DNA of 64,000 nucleotides, taken from NCBI RefSeq assembly GCF_010894405.1, contig NZ_JAAIYA010000028.1, positions 111,038 through 175,037 of the forward strand. Direction: 5' to 3'. The notes under the pieces were generated by a model. That model saw nothing but the letters and a program-made list of their open reading frames with translations, did not search any database and was not told the DNA's origin. How positions within the stretch are numbered: the stretch's first letter is position 1; every line of letters begins with the position of its first letter. The position numbers and the translations under genes are program-made. This document shows, piece after piece, positions 34,122-43,564 of the stretch. The stretch comes from Pyxidicoccus caerfyrddinensis (lineage in GTDB: Bacteria; Myxococcota; Myxococcia; Myxococcales; Myxococcaceae).

Positions 34122-35494
34122 GCACCGCACATGCCTTCACCCGGGCCGACACCACGGTGGCCCTCACGCTCGGAGGCGAGTCGTATTCCTTCGGTGCCCT
34201 GCGGGACGAAGTCGAAGCGCGCAAGCGCCGCCTCGGGGGCATGCCACCAGGCATCGCAATCCTCCGAGCGCATCGGAGCCGGGAGTTCATCACCCGCTTC
34301 CTTGCCCTCTATGAGGCGGGAGTCCCGCAGGCCGTGTTCGCTCCGGAGTGGACCGCCGTGGAGGTGGAAGCGCGGCGGCAGGGCCTGGGCTGCTGCTTCG
34401 AGTTGGACGAGGCCCTCTGCGTCACCTGGCGGAGCGAGTCGGTGACGCCACTTCACCACCCGGACACGGCGGTGGTGTTGTTCACCTCCGGCAGCACGGG
34501 AGCGCCGCGCGCCGTGCAGCTCTCGCGGAGAAACGTGGAGGCGAACGTGGCCGCCGTGCGGACCTCGCTGGACTTCGACTCCGCGCCGGGACAGACGCTG
34601 TTCCTTCCCCTCTCCTACTCCTTCGGCCTGCTGGGCCAGTTCCTGCCCGCGCTGGCGGCGGGCCTTCCCACCGCATTGCTGGGCAACCTGGTGGAGCTCA
34701 AGGCGCTGCTCGACGAGGGGCGGCTGGTGGGGATGATCAGTGGAGTCCCCTCTCACCATGAGACGCTGCTGCGCCTCTTGGGAGACGGACCGCTGCGCAC
34801 GGAAGAGGTCACCCACGTCGTCTCCGCGGGCGCGGCGCTGAGCCCACCGCTGCGCCAGCGGCTGTTGCGAGCCTTTCCCGCCAGCCGCGTCTACACCAAC
34901 TATGGACAGACAGAGCTGTCGCCCAGGGTGCTGTGCCTGCGCAGTGACCATCCCGCGTTCCTGAGCCAGGCCACCGGCTACCCCGTGGGCAACCTCGCCG
35001 TGAAGCTCACCGCCGAGGGCGAGCTGTGCGTGCGCGGGGACCAGCTGATGCTGGGCTACCTCGGCGCTCCCGAAGCGACGCGCGAGAAGGTGGAGGATGG
35101 CTGGCTGCGCACCGGGGACCTCGCGGAGCTGGGGCCGGACGGACTGGTGACGCTCCTGGGCCGCAATGACGACCTGCTCAAGGTCGGTGGCGAGAGGCTG
35201 AGCCCGTTCGAGATTGAAGCAGCCCTACGCGAGCTGCCCGGTGTGGAGGACGCCGCGGTGTGGGGACGGGAGGACCCGCTCTACGGCACCACGCTCACGG
35301 CCTTCCTCCAGCTCCGGTCCGGAGCGCCCTGCCCTCCCAAGCGCGAGCTGCGGCAGGCGCTGCGAGAGCGCCTGTCCACGCACAAGGTCCCCGCCGACTT
35401 CTACCGGGTGGAGCAGCTCCCCCGGAACACCAACGGGAAGCTGCAGCGCGCCCGCCTGGGAGAGTCCCTGCATCCGGAGCTGCGCATCGGCTGA
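34118..35494 (+). CDS. AMP-dependent acyl-adenylating ligase
   Basis: A 458-residue ANL-superfamily enzyme. Core motifs: LFTSGSTGAPRAV (A3), YTNYGQTEL (A5), WLRTGDLAE (A7) and the Lys-containing NTNGKLQR (A10). It is shorter than typical acyl-CoA synthetases (about 500-550) because the N-terminal subdomain is compact. It should activate a carboxylic acid as an acyl-adenylate for transfer to the cluster ACP or CoA. It is the last gene of the unit, coupled to the second KAS III by ATGA. The head-to-tail order KAS III, ACP, SDR, KAS III and ligase was compared with the Ole pathway, but no OleB hydrolase is present. Confidence 0.9.
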   Translation: MSTAHAFTRADTTVALTLGGESYSFGALRDEVEARKRRLGGMPPGIAILRAHRSREFITRFLALYEAGVPQAVFAPEWTAVEVEARRQGLGCCFELDEALCVTWRSESVTPLHHPDTAVVLFTSGSTGAPRAVQLSRRNVEANVAAVRTSLDFDSAPGQTLFLPLSYSFGLLGQFLPALAAGLPTALLGNLVELKALLDEGRLVGMISGVPSHHETLLRLLGDGPLRTEEVTHVVSAGAALSPPLRQRLLRAFPASRVYTNYGQTELSPRVLCLRSDHPAFLSQATGYPVGNLAVKLTAEGELCVRGDQLMLGYLGAPEATREKVEDGWLRTGDLAELGPDGLVTLLGRNDDLLKVGGERLSPFEIEAALRELPGVEDAAVWGREDPLYGTTLTAFLQLRSGAPCPPKRELRQALRERLSTHKVPADFYRVEQLPRNTNGKLQRARLGESLHPELRIG

Positions 35495-35549
35495 GCGGCC
35501 CGACGCCATTCCAGGAATCGAGCGAAGGAGGAAAGGGCTCTACCCACGA

Positions 35550-35837
35550 CTATGGGCAGTCGGCCGGACAGAACTGATGGTTCTCCCAGTTGTGATACGT
35601 GTCACAGAAGGTGTCGCCACAGCCGGTATACCCGGCGCAGGCGCCGTAGGCGCCATTGCAATAATCCCTCTTGTAATCCTGAATCCAGTCCACGGGCTCT
35701 GAGTTTGCCCACCCCATGCAGGAGCTCCAATCCTCGAAGCAGCTCTCCGGCTCAGCCTCCGCCTCCACTGGCGCGGCCCACAGCGACGACACGACGAGGG
35801 TGCAAATCACCAGCCACGAACCTGCCTTTGTCATCAT
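35550..35837 (-). CDS. Small Cys-rich exported protein
   Basis: A 95-residue protein with an ordinary signal peptide (no lipobox; likely cut in APVEA/EAEP). The mature part has ten Cys among acidic and aromatic residues (CNGAYGACAGYTGCGDTFC, ending CPADCP). Two adjacent ATG codons are possible starts and the ribosome-binding site is weak. It lies convergent to the ligase gene. The function is unknown; CPxDC at the tail is shared with the four-repeat protein at 49860. Confidence 0.7.
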   Translation of the reverse strand: MMTKAGSWLVICTLVVSSLWAAPVEAEAEPESCFEDWSSCMGWANSEPVDWIQDYKRDYCNGAYGACAGYTGCGDTFCDTYHNWENHQFCPADCP

Positions 35838-36348
35838 TCCCAAGTGCCCTTTCAGTGCGTGTTCAAGGGAACAGCTTGAGGGGGCTGGCCCGTCCCAGTT
35901 CTTCTTTCGTGGAGCCGAGTAGCTCCCCTCAGACCGAATGAGCCGGGGAGGAGGGAATTGATGCAGGAAAACGGTCGATTGACGGCCAGATACTCCAGCC
36001 CGTCTGAACGGAGCCTGCCTCGGGCTTGAAGTCGAGGAGGGGCAGATGTCCTGCTGCGGGCGTCGGGCGGGTTGACGGTTCCCCCGAACATCCTGAAGAC
36101 GGGAAGCGCGCCGTAAGCCACCGGTCCTGCCCAGGTCGTCGCCATGAAACGGCGGGCCATCATGGTTCCGGGTCAGTCGCCCGGCCGCCACCATGACGGA
36201 CCGGAAATCGCGCCGATGTCCCTCCCAACGGACGCCGCCGGGAGAGCTCTCCTCACCAGCGAAGACCGCACCCTCCCGTGGCGCTCTGTCGGGCTCGGCG
36301 TCCGCCCCGAGTGACGCCGTGTCAGTCCAACTGCTAGAGCGCTCATGC
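35838..36348. other. Intergenic region, no gene recognised
   Basis: About 510 bases between two divergent genes. Frames are open in places, but none gives a recognisable protein. It has no obvious tRNA, terminator or insertion-sequence end. A diverged gene remnant is possible. Confidence 0.4.
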
Positions 36349-36888
36349 ATGCGAATCGCTGTCTCCGGTACTCATCGCGCGGGGAAGTCCACCCTCATCG
36401 ACGAGTTGTCCGACCGCCTCCCCACGTACGTGACGGTGGATGAGCCGTACCACCAGCTGGAAGAAGAGGGGTACGAGTTCGCGGCCCCCCCGTCGGTCGA
36501 GGACTTCGAAGAGCAGCTCGCACGGTCCATCGCCAACCTGGACGAGGGCCCTCGCGACGTGTTGTTCGACCGATGTCCGGTGGACTTCATCGGATACCTG
36601 TTGGCCCACGAGGACCGCGACGCATTCGACCTCGAGGCGTGGCTCCCGCGCGTATGCAGTGCCCTCCGGAAGCTCGATTTGATCGTCCTGGTCGGGCTCG
36701 AGCGGCCGGACCGGATCGCGCGCTCCGCCTCGGACGACGAGGAGCTGCGCCTGGCTGTCGACGAGAAGCTGAAGGAGCTCCTCCTCGATGATTCCTACGC
36801 CTTCGAAGTGGAGGTGCTCGAGGTCGAAGGTGCGCTGAGCGCGCGTGCGAAGCAGGTTCTCGCGCACCTTCCCGACGCAGCCCGGTAG
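36349..36888 (+). CDS. P-loop NTPase/kinase-like protein (AAA_28-like)
   Basis: A 179-residue single-domain protein with Walker A GTHRAGKST at residues 7-15 and a later VLFDRCPVDF where a Walker B-like or lid segment would be. The layout resembles the AAA_28 (NadR/Ttd14-type) ATP-binding proteins. No signal or membrane segment is seen. The base composition is less GC-rich than its neighbours, so transfer is possible. I start at the ATG directly before the Walker A motif; the frame is open for another 150 bases upstream without protein-like sequence. Confidence 0.7.
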   Translation: MRIAVSGTHRAGKSTLIDELSDRLPTYVTVDEPYHQLEEEGYEFAAPPSVEDFEEQLARSIANLDEGPRDVLFDRCPVDFIGYLLAHEDRDAFDLEAWLPRVCSALRKLDLIVLVGLERPDRIARSASDDEELRLAVDEKLKELLLDDSYAFEVEVLEVEGALSARAKQVLAHLPDAAR

Positions 36889-37021
36889 ATGGCCGCACCG
36901 AAGATGAAGGCTTTTGTGGTCGGATGAAAGTCCAGAAGCAACTCCCGCCCACATACCCCGACAATCACTTCAAGAACCAACCACCGGGGCGGTGCCACCG
37001 CCACCCTGAGCGAGGAAAGTC

Positions 37022-37411
37022 ATGTTCAAGGTCACGAGCAACCACACGTTCCAGAATCCTTCGCGCAAGCAGATCGATCAGACCACGCACGGCAAGAAGA
37101 GCGACTACGGCCAGCAGGTCGGAGGCGTGAACCAGCTCCTCGACAAGAGCGGCATCGGCATCTCCGACCGCTCCCGCGCGAGCGTCATCGACAACGTCAA
37201 GAAGGTGGAGAAGGGCGAGCGCAGCGAGGTCAACGCGCACCAGCGCGAGGCCATCACCTTCGCCCGCGACTCCTTCCAGAGTGCGAAGAGCGGCCACTTC
37301 AAGCAGGCCGCCGTCGAGGCCTTCGGCTCCGGCCTCAACGCGGCGGGCTCGGTGTTCAAGTCCGCGTACACGGAGACGTCGCACGAGAAGAGCGGCATCA
37401 CGCCCTGGTAA
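37022..37411 (+). CDS. Hypothetical protein
   Basis: A 129-residue, soluble, Ser/Lys/Gln-rich protein with helical segments (RSRASVIDNVKKVEKGERSEV, FKQAAVEAFGSGLNAAGSVF). GAGGAAAG precedes the ATG. There is no signal peptide and I recognise no family. It is transcribed away from the NTPase gene (same direction, 133-base gap) and converges on the M4 protease gene across a terminator. Confidence 0.65.
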   Translation: MFKVTSNHTFQNPSRKQIDQTTHGKKSDYGQQVGGVNQLLDKSGIGISDRSRASVIDNVKKVEKGERSEVNAHQREAITFARDSFQSAKSGHFKQAAVEAFGSGLNAAGSVFKSAYTETSHEKSGITPW

Positions 37412-37448
37412 CCCCCGCGGCGGCCTCGCCGTGTCGGGGTGGAATGCA

Positions 37449-37477
37449 GACGCGGGCCCGAGCCACGGGCCCGCGTC
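37449..37477. terminator. Bidirectional hairpin terminator
   Basis: A perfect 11-bp inverted repeat (GACGCGGGCCC / GGGCCCGCGTC) with a 7-base loop lies between two convergent genes. A further GGAATG/CATTCC pair flanks it with a small bulge. Confidence 0.65.
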
Positions 37478-37486
37478 ATTCCCGGC

Positions 37487-40400
37487 TCAGAGCGGCTGGC
37501 AGGTCAGGTACGCGTTCTGGGTGGAGGCCGTGTTCAGGTAGCACCGGCGGCTGAGCGTGGACGTGTTGCCCCAGGTGTCCTTCGCCGTGACGTAGAACGG
37601 GAAGTCGCTCTGGATGGGCGTGGTGCCGGGGATGAACCACTGGTAGCCGTAGGGCGCCTGCGTCAGCGTGACGTTGAAGGTCGGTGTCACCAGCCCGCCC
37701 GACAGGGTGACGGACTGGACGCCCCGCGGGTCCACGCAGCCGGCCAGGACCTGATACGAGCGGCCCGAGCCGTAGACGGAGAAGCTGGTGATGCCGGGGC
37801 CGGTGTTGTCCGCCGTCACCGTCCGGGTCTCCGGCGTGCTCGCCACCCCGTGGATGTCGGAGCAATGGAACAGCACGGTGTAGCTCCCGTCCGTCCGCGC
37901 CGTGGTGTCCACCACGAACTCGTAGGGCGCGGTGTTGTCTGACTGGACCACCACGCCGTTCTCCCGCAGCTCGACATGGTGCACACCGTCGGTGTCCGTG
38001 CACTGGACGGTGAACTTCGGCTTCTTGGGCTGGGTGTCGTCGCGGACGATGCCGGTGATGACGGGCGGGGAGGCGGACTTCGTGAACGCCGCCTGGAAGT
38101 CCGCCGTGTTCCCACACCCGTCCTGGACGAGGGCCCGGAACGAGTGCTCTCCGGGCGCCACGGAGGTGCCCAGGTCCAGCACGTGGCTGTCCGTCGTGGG
38201 CTGGGCCTTCAGGGTGCCATCGACGTACAGCGAATACGGGTACTGGATGCCGCAGGTGTCGGAGACGCCCACGTTGAGCGTCACCGTGGTGGCCGTCTGG
38301 CTCACGCTGAAGGTGACGTCGGGCGGCTTCAAGTCGCGGGGCGCCGCCTGCCCCACCACGCGCGTGTTGCCGAAGGAGTCGGTCACCTCCACGTAGAGGT
38401 TGTGGGCCAGCGGGTCCACGGGCGTGTACTGCGCCGGGTACGACGCCGAGGACGTCGCATAGGTGGCGATGAGCACCCCGTCCACCTTGAAGTCCGCGCG
38501 CACCAGCGGCGAGGCGTCCGCCACGGTGGCCGTGACGGCGAAGGGCGGGCCGCTCGTGCCCACGGCCAACGCCACCGTGGGCGGGGTGTTGTCCACGCCC
38601 AGCGGGTAGTTGAAGGCGGTGACGTTCAGGAAGGTGTCGTACACCTTGATGACCATGGGGTACGTGCCGTCGGCCCACGTCGAGGTGTCGAACCCGTACT
38701 CATAGGGAGGCACCGCCACATAGGCCATCAGCGTGGTGCCCTGGAGGAAGTCGACCGAGGAGATGCCCGAGGCGTCATTGGCCGAGACGAAGAACAGGGG
38801 CTGCTTCGGAGGGCCGGAGCGGGTGAACCAGGCCTGGGGCGGCGTCTTGTCGATGGAGACCGTCACCGTGCGGGTGACCTCGTTGTCCCACAAATCCCAG
38901 GCCCTCAGCTGGACGGTGTGGCTGCCGGCCGCGAGGCCCGGGAAGCGGTAGGTGAACTGCCAGCCCGGCATCGTGTGGGTGCTGGTGCCGTCCAGCACCA
39001 GCACCGGCGCCCTGGGGGACGGGCTGGGCGTCTGCCCGTCGGCGATGGTGCCCGTGCACTCGAGGTCCGCGGCCACCTGCTGGCAGCTCAGCGTGGCCGC
39101 GGGCGGGGTGTTCTCGGGCGGGAAGCCCACGTTGATGGCCGCGAACGCGAAGCCCACCTTCCGCATCAGGGGGCCGCCCACGTAGCCGTCCATGGCCATC
39201 GCCGCGCTGAGCGCCGCCTGGCGGGCCTGGACGTAGTCGGCGCCCATGGGCAGCGCCTCCACCGTCCTGGCCCAGATGCGTGACGCGGCCAGGGGCCCGG
39301 TGCCGGTGAAGCCGCCGGGCACCCGCGGGCAGTGCCAGCCCGTGGTCGGAGCGCCGGGAGGCGGCATGGCCTGGCAGCCCCAGGCCAGCAGCAGGAACAT
39401 CCGGGCGAAGGGGCCTCCCGCGGCGTGCTCCTCCTCGTCGCCGATGCCGTCGAACCACTCGGAGTACGGCGGGGTGAGGATGTTGCGGGCGCCGACGACT
39501 GCCTGCTCCCCGACGGTGAGGTTGGAGCTCCGCAGGGGCGTCTGGTCGATGTCGAGCAGGGCCCGGCCCGAGAGCTCGGTGTCGCGGCAGAGCTCGGTCA
39601 TGAACCCGCTGATGTCTCCCGAGCCCTCGTTCAGCCCGGCCAGCTCCGAGGTGCCTTGTGGGAAGTTCGAGGGGAGGCCGGCCACCTCCCTCATGAAGAA
39701 ATCGTGGCCGAGCTCGTGGCCGATGATGTCGGTGGTCGCCAGGGGCCTCCAGACGCTGGCGCTGCTGGGGTAGCCGTCGTAGCCCACGAGGAGGGACGGG
39801 GGGTTGGAGTAGGCGAGGTAGAACGCGTTGTCGCCGGGGTAGTGCACCTGGATGCGCATGCCCTTGCCTGTTCCGCCGGGGCCGCTCCGTGCGAGGAGCG
39901 TCTCGTAGAAGCTCCACGTCATGTTCACGGCGTAGTAGGCATCCACGGCCGCCGTCTCACCGTTGGCGCTGGCAGCACCGGCGCTGGACGAGTAGAGCTG
40001 CCCGTTGCCGAAGTTCGTGTCGGGGCCCCGATAGGTCGCATAGGAGAGGGTCCGGCTGCCGGAGGCCCTGTACGCGTACTGGTACTCGTTGCCGCGCGGG
40101 TCCTTGAGCCAGTTCGGGGGCGAGTCGGTGCTCACGTAGAGGACGGAGAGGGACCGGGTGCCCGAGTAGGAGCCATAGCCGGTCCCCTTCCGGTAGGTGT
40201 CGCCCAGCAGGTTGACCTCGAGCGAGTCCCGCCGCAGCACCCGTCCGGAGCGGGCGTCCACCCGCGCCATCCAGCCCCGCTCGGCTCCGGGCTCACCGGT
40301 GGACATCTGCACCCGGTAGATGAGCGTCAGGTCCGTCACCACCCGCTCGAAGTGCTCGGCGTTGAGGCGCCCGGAGGCGGGGGCGCCCGGCCTGCGCCGG

Positions 40401-40810
40401 CGCTCCTCGCGCGGAACGAGCACCAGCCGGGTGGCCTCCACGCGCCCGGTCGGGTCCTTCAGCTCCGCCAGGGCGGCGGCCTCCGCCTGGGCCTGGGTGA
40501 GGTGGGGCTTCGTCTCGATGTGTCCGGCCGCCGCGAAGCGGGCGTTGGTGAGGTGCGTCACCCCGTGCGCCGTCTTCGCCTCCAGGCCCCAGATGGGCAC
40601 GCCCTGGAAGTACAGCTCGTGCCGGCTCCCCGCTCCGTCCGGCGCTGCCACCAGCGCCGCCTCCCGGAGGTCGAAGCCCCGCACCTCGGCGAGCCGCTCG
40701 GCCTGGACCTGGGCCGTGGGCTTCTCGCGCTCCACGGACTCCACCTGCGCGGGCTCACACCCCGCGCACACGACGACAAGGCTGCCCAGCAACCACTTGC
40801 GAAACGGCAT
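37487..40810 (-). CDS. M4-type (thermolysin-like) metalloprotease lipoprotein with Ig-like tail
   Basis: A 1107-residue lipoprotein (lipobox VVVCAGC). An FTP-like propeptide at about 40-190 is followed by a catalytic domain with HELGH near 365 and a likely third zinc ligand Glu in GLNEGSGD near 395. In thermolysin 19 residues separate HExxH from that Glu; here there are 25, so a six-residue loop insertion is implied. The C-terminal half (about 570-1107) is a series of Ig/Big-like beta-domains with VTVSIDKTPP and TPPTVALAVG motifs. The chosen ATG has GGAGGGGGAAG upstream and puts the lipobox in place; an earlier ATG adds ten residues. It is probably a surface-anchored protease. It lies divergent to the metallophosphoesterase gene. 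Confidence 0.82.
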   Translation of the reverse strand: MPFRKWLLGSLVVVCAGCEPAQVESVEREKPTAQVQAERLAEVRGFDLREAALVAAPDGAGSRHELYFQGVPIWGLEAKTAHGVTHLTNARFAAAGHIETKPHLTQAQAEAAALAELKDPTGRVEATRLVLVPREERRRRPGAPASGRLNAEHFERVVTDLTLIYRVQMSTGEPGAERGWMARVDARSGRVLRRDSLEVNLLGDTYRKGTGYGSYSGTRSLSVLYVSTDSPPNWLKDPRGNEYQYAYRASGSRTLSYATYRGPDTNFGNGQLYSSSAGAASANGETAAVDAYYAVNMTWSFYETLLARSGPGGTGKGMRIQVHYPGDNAFYLAYSNPPSLLVGYDGYPSSASVWRPLATTDIIGHELGHDFFMREVAGLPSNFPQGTSELAGLNEGSGDISGFMTELCRDTELSGRALLDIDQTPLRSSNLTVGEQAVVGARNILTPPYSEWFDGIGDEEEHAAGGPFARMFLLLAWGCQAMPPPGAPTTGWHCPRVPGGFTGTGPLAASRIWARTVEALPMGADYVQARQAALSAAMAMDGYVGGPLMRKVGFAFAAINVGFPPENTPPAATLSCQQVAADLECTGTIADGQTPSPSPRAPVLVLDGTSTHTMPGWQFTYRFPGLAAGSHTVQLRAWDLWDNEVTRTVTVSIDKTPPQAWFTRSGPPKQPLFFVSANDASGISSVDFLQGTTLMAYVAVPPYEYGFDTSTWADGTYPMVIKVYDTFLNVTAFNYPLGVDNTPPTVALAVGTSGPPFAVTATVADASPLVRADFKVDGVLIATYATSSASYPAQYTPVDPLAHNLYVEVTDSFGNTRVVGQAAPRDLKPPDVTFSVSQTATTVTLNVGVSDTCGIQYPYSLYVDGTLKAQPTTDSHVLDLGTSVAPGEHSFRALVQDGCGNTADFQAAFTKSASPPVITGIVRDDTQPKKPKFTVQCTDTDGVHHVELRENGVVVQSDNTAPYEFVVDTTARTDGSYTVLFHCSDIHGVASTPETRTVTADNTGPGITSFSVYGSGRSYQVLAGCVDPRGVQSVTLSGGLVTPTFNVTLTQAPYGYQWFIPGTTPIQSDFPFYVTAKDTWGNTSTLSRRCYLNTASTQNAYLTCQPL

Positions 40811-41021
40811 CGGGAACTTCCCCCTCCAGGCTGGCCACACCGGTCAGCCTTCCATTGTCGTGGAGAGGAAGAAAAAGATGCCTCGCGGGGAGGCGGCACA
40901 CCCGCCGCGGCCATGGGTCATCCGAGCCTGGCGCCGGAGCCAGGCGGCTGCGCCATCGTCCGTCCGGTCGGGTTGTTCGGAGCACGCGCGGATGGCTATT
41001 TCGTCCCCCTCGGGGGAACAC

Positions 41022-42665
41022 ATGGCCGCCATCCACTACGTCTTCCTGTCGGACCTGCACTTCGGGGAGCGCAACAGTCTACTGAGCGACCCGACCAGCA
41101 ATGGCGCCACGCGGCCGCTCATGGCCAACGACGCGCTGGACGGCCTGGTGGCGTGCTTGCGCGATGTCGCGCGGGCCAACCCTCCCGGCATCAAGCCCGA
41201 CCTCGTCCTGGTCGGCGACATCTTCGAGCTCGCACTCGCGCCCACCCACGTCGCGCTCGACGGGTTCGACCAGTTCATCAGCCGGCTCTTTCCAGCGAAC
41301 GGCGAGGCGCTCTTCTCCCCCACCATCGTCTTCATCCCCGGCAACCACGACCACGAGCTGTGGACGGGGACGCGTGACGAGCTCGTCGCCCAGCGAATGA
41401 TGCGCGTCTCGCCGGATGACCCGCTCGAAGCCTCCGCGCCGACGACCCTCATCTTCGCGGAGCTCCACCCCGCTCCCGGGGCACTCCCCGAGCAGCAGCC
41501 CACCGAGAACGCGCTGCTCACGCGCATGCTGCGTCACCGCCATCCCACCCACCCCGACCTGCGGGTGGTGGTGGGCTACCCGAACATGGGCGTCATCCGG
41601 CAACAACGGATGCTGCTCGCCCACCACGGCCACTTCGCCGATGACGTCTACCTGCTGATGACGCCCCTGGCCCGGGCCATCTACGGCGAGGCGGAGGAGG
41701 CACCGACGATTGCCCAGTTGGAGACGGACAACGCGGCGTGGATCGACTTCCTCTGGTCCAGCCTCGGCCGCGAGGGCCGGGTGGGTGCGGGGGTGCGACG
41801 CAGCTACGACATGCTCAAGACGGACCCGGGAAAGGTCCTGCTCGCCAGCCGCCTGGCCGGAGCGCTGGTCTCGCTGAAAGGCCGGAAGTTTGGCCGCCGC
41901 CTGCGCCAGCGCCTGCTGTTGCCCTTTCTCCTGCGAGCCCTGGACCTCATCGAGGAGAACGACGTGCGCCAGTCGCTCGACTCCCGGCAACAGGTGGACG
42001 ACGGCGTCATCAACTACCTGAAAGGGCCGCTCGCGACGGAGGTGGCTCGGGAGCTGGGCGCCCGCAATCATCCCTTCCCCACCGAGCAGATCTTCATCTA
42101 CGGACACACCCACCACCCGCTGGCGGAAGAGGTGGCGCTGCCGGAGCTCGGCTCACGCGTGCGCGTGTACAACACCGGCGGCTGGGTCGTGGACACACCC
42201 GAAGCGCGTCCGGCCACCGGCGGCGCCATGCTGCTCGTCGATGATTCGCTCGACACGGTGCTGGTCCAGCTCTGCGCCCAGACGACAGAGCCCCACCGCT
42301 CGCCGGTGATGCTGTTGCGCGCCGGAGACGAAGCCGCCGCGGGCCCGCTGATGGCGCACGTGCGCGCCCTGGTGGACCGGCCGGAGGGCCCCTGGCGTGC
42401 GGCGGCCTCCGCCTGTGGCAACGCCATCCTCCGGCGGCGGGCCGAGCTGTCGGCGAACCTGCTGCACGAAGTGCGAGAGCTTCCCCTGACGGAGCGGCTC
42501 GCCCTGGGTTCCGAGTACCTCTACAAGCTCTTCCTCAAGCGAGAGCGCCGGGCCCGGCACCAGCTGAAGCTGCACCTCCTCACGCAAGGGCAGCGCGAAC
42601 CGATGCGGCCACTTCCCGCACCGCGCGCCTCGGACTCGCAGCCGGACGTGTCCTCCCCGCACTGA
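41022..42665 (+). CDS. Calcineurin-like metallophosphoesterase
   Basis: A 547-residue protein. The metal-binding motifs are complete: FLSDLHFG near residue 8, LVGDIFEL, PGNHDHE and GHTHHP. A long insertion between the third and fourth motif includes a Lys/Arg-rich helix (KGRKFGRRLRQRLLLP). No signal peptide is visible. The substrate is unknown; nearest similar enzymes act on phosphodiesters or nucleotide-lipids. An in-frame ATG 30 bases upstream (MAISSPSGEH) is an alternative start. The frame extends much further upstream but runs antisense to the protease gene. Confidence 0.83.
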   Translation: MAAIHYVFLSDLHFGERNSLLSDPTSNGATRPLMANDALDGLVACLRDVARANPPGIKPDLVLVGDIFELALAPTHVALDGFDQFISRLFPANGEALFSPTIVFIPGNHDHELWTGTRDELVAQRMMRVSPDDPLEASAPTTLIFAELHPAPGALPEQQPTENALLTRMLRHRHPTHPDLRVVVGYPNMGVIRQQRMLLAHHGHFADDVYLLMTPLARAIYGEAEEAPTIAQLETDNAAWIDFLWSSLGREGRVGAGVRRSYDMLKTDPGKVLLASRLAGALVSLKGRKFGRRLRQRLLLPFLLRALDLIEENDVRQSLDSRQQVDDGVINYLKGPLATEVARELGARNHPFPTEQIFIYGHTHHPLAEEVALPELGSRVRVYNTGGWVVDTPEARPATGGAMLLVDDSLDTVLVQLCAQTTEPHRSPVMLLRAGDEAAAGPLMAHVRALVDRPEGPWRAAASACGNAILRRRAELSANLLHEVRELPLTERLALGSEYLYKLFLKRERRARHQLKLHLLTQGQREPMRPLPAPRASDSQPDVSSPH

Positions 42666-42781
42666 CCTGGCCCCTGATGATGCGAGCACGGAGGAGCTGA
42701 CTCAGCGGGGTCGACACACGATGGACCGTCACTTCGACGAGCGCTCGCAGGCGGCATTCCCCTGACGTACCGGGCCTCGCT

Positions 42782-43492
42782 TCAGGCGCCCGGTGACACG
42801 AGCCCCGGAGAGGAAACGCTGGAGGGTGAAGCCAGGGACTCGCGAGCCGAGACGGCGATACAGGCTTGCGCGGCCCAGTAGAGCAACATGATGCCGTAGC
42901 TCGCGCCGGGCAGTGGGCGCACGAAGAGCTTCACGGCGAGCAGCCCGTCACTGACGGCGAACATCAGCGCGCCAGCGAGCGCAATCCACTGCGCTCGCCG
43001 CGCCAGCACCGGGCTCCCCACCATGGCCGCCGAGCGCCAGCCCATCACGCAGATGACGGCGACATAGAGCGTCACGGGCAGCGCCAGGTTCCCGAGGCCC
43101 GGCCACAGGAACACGCCGGCACCCACGCCCAGCAGCGCGAAGGGAAGCGCCCGCGCCAGACGGGGGCTTCGCGACACGGTGAGGTACGCGACGGCATAGC
43201 TCACGTGGGCCAGCAGGAAGGCCCCCAGGCCCGGCAGGAACGAAGTCGGCCCCAGCTCCAGCAGCAGGTCTCCGAGCAGCGAGAGCACGAGCCCGGAGAA
43301 GATCCATCGGGGATAGCGCTCCCGGGGCGGCCACAGCCACAGGAGCAGACAGAGCATGGGCAGCGCCTTGGTCACCATCCGGACGTCACGGCGCTCCAGG
43401 TCCAACGCGAGGAGAAAGCCCGCCGCACCCACGACGCCCACGGCCGCGAGGAGTTTCGTCGCAAAGGTCCATTCACCGCGCATGGGCGGCAC
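42782..43492 (-). CDS. YhhN/TMEM86-family lysoplasmalogenase-like membrane protein
   Basis: A 236-residue protein with about eight hydrophobic helices. Family marks include VTKALPM, GLVLSLLGDLLL, LGAFLLAHVSY and GALMFAVSDGLLAV. TMEM86 proteins hydrolyse the vinyl-ether bond of lysoplasmalogens; bacterial YhhN is less well studied. Myxobacteria make vinyl-ether lipids, so this substrate class is plausible here. It converges with the phosphoesterase gene and has no operon partner. Confidence 0.82.
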   Translation of the reverse strand: MPPMRGEWTFATKLLAAVGVVGAAGFLLALDLERRDVRMVTKALPMLCLLLWLWPPRERYPRWIFSGLVLSLLGDLLLELGPTSFLPGLGAFLLAHVSYAVAYLTVSRSPRLARALPFALLGVGAGVFLWPGLGNLALPVTLYVAVICVMGWRSAAMVGSPVLARRAQWIALAGALMFAVSDGLLAVKLFVRPLPGASYGIMLLYWAAQACIAVSARESLASPSSVSSPGLVSPGA

Positions 43493-43564
43493 CTTAGCGC
43501 GTCCTTCGCGCTCGCTTCGTCAACTCCAGACAGCTGCTTCGAATGCTCCCCGCGCTGGGGCCGG

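Noticed and set aside
31055..35494. Ole-type long-chain olefin cluster
   Set aside because: There is an ACP and two KAS III, but no OleB alpha/beta-hydrolase and no OleA-OleC-OleD order.
40320..41021. Upstream extension of the metallophosphoesterase
   Set aside because: Antisense to the protease N-terminus and Ser/Arg/Ala-rich; the phosphoesterase fold begins right after 41022.
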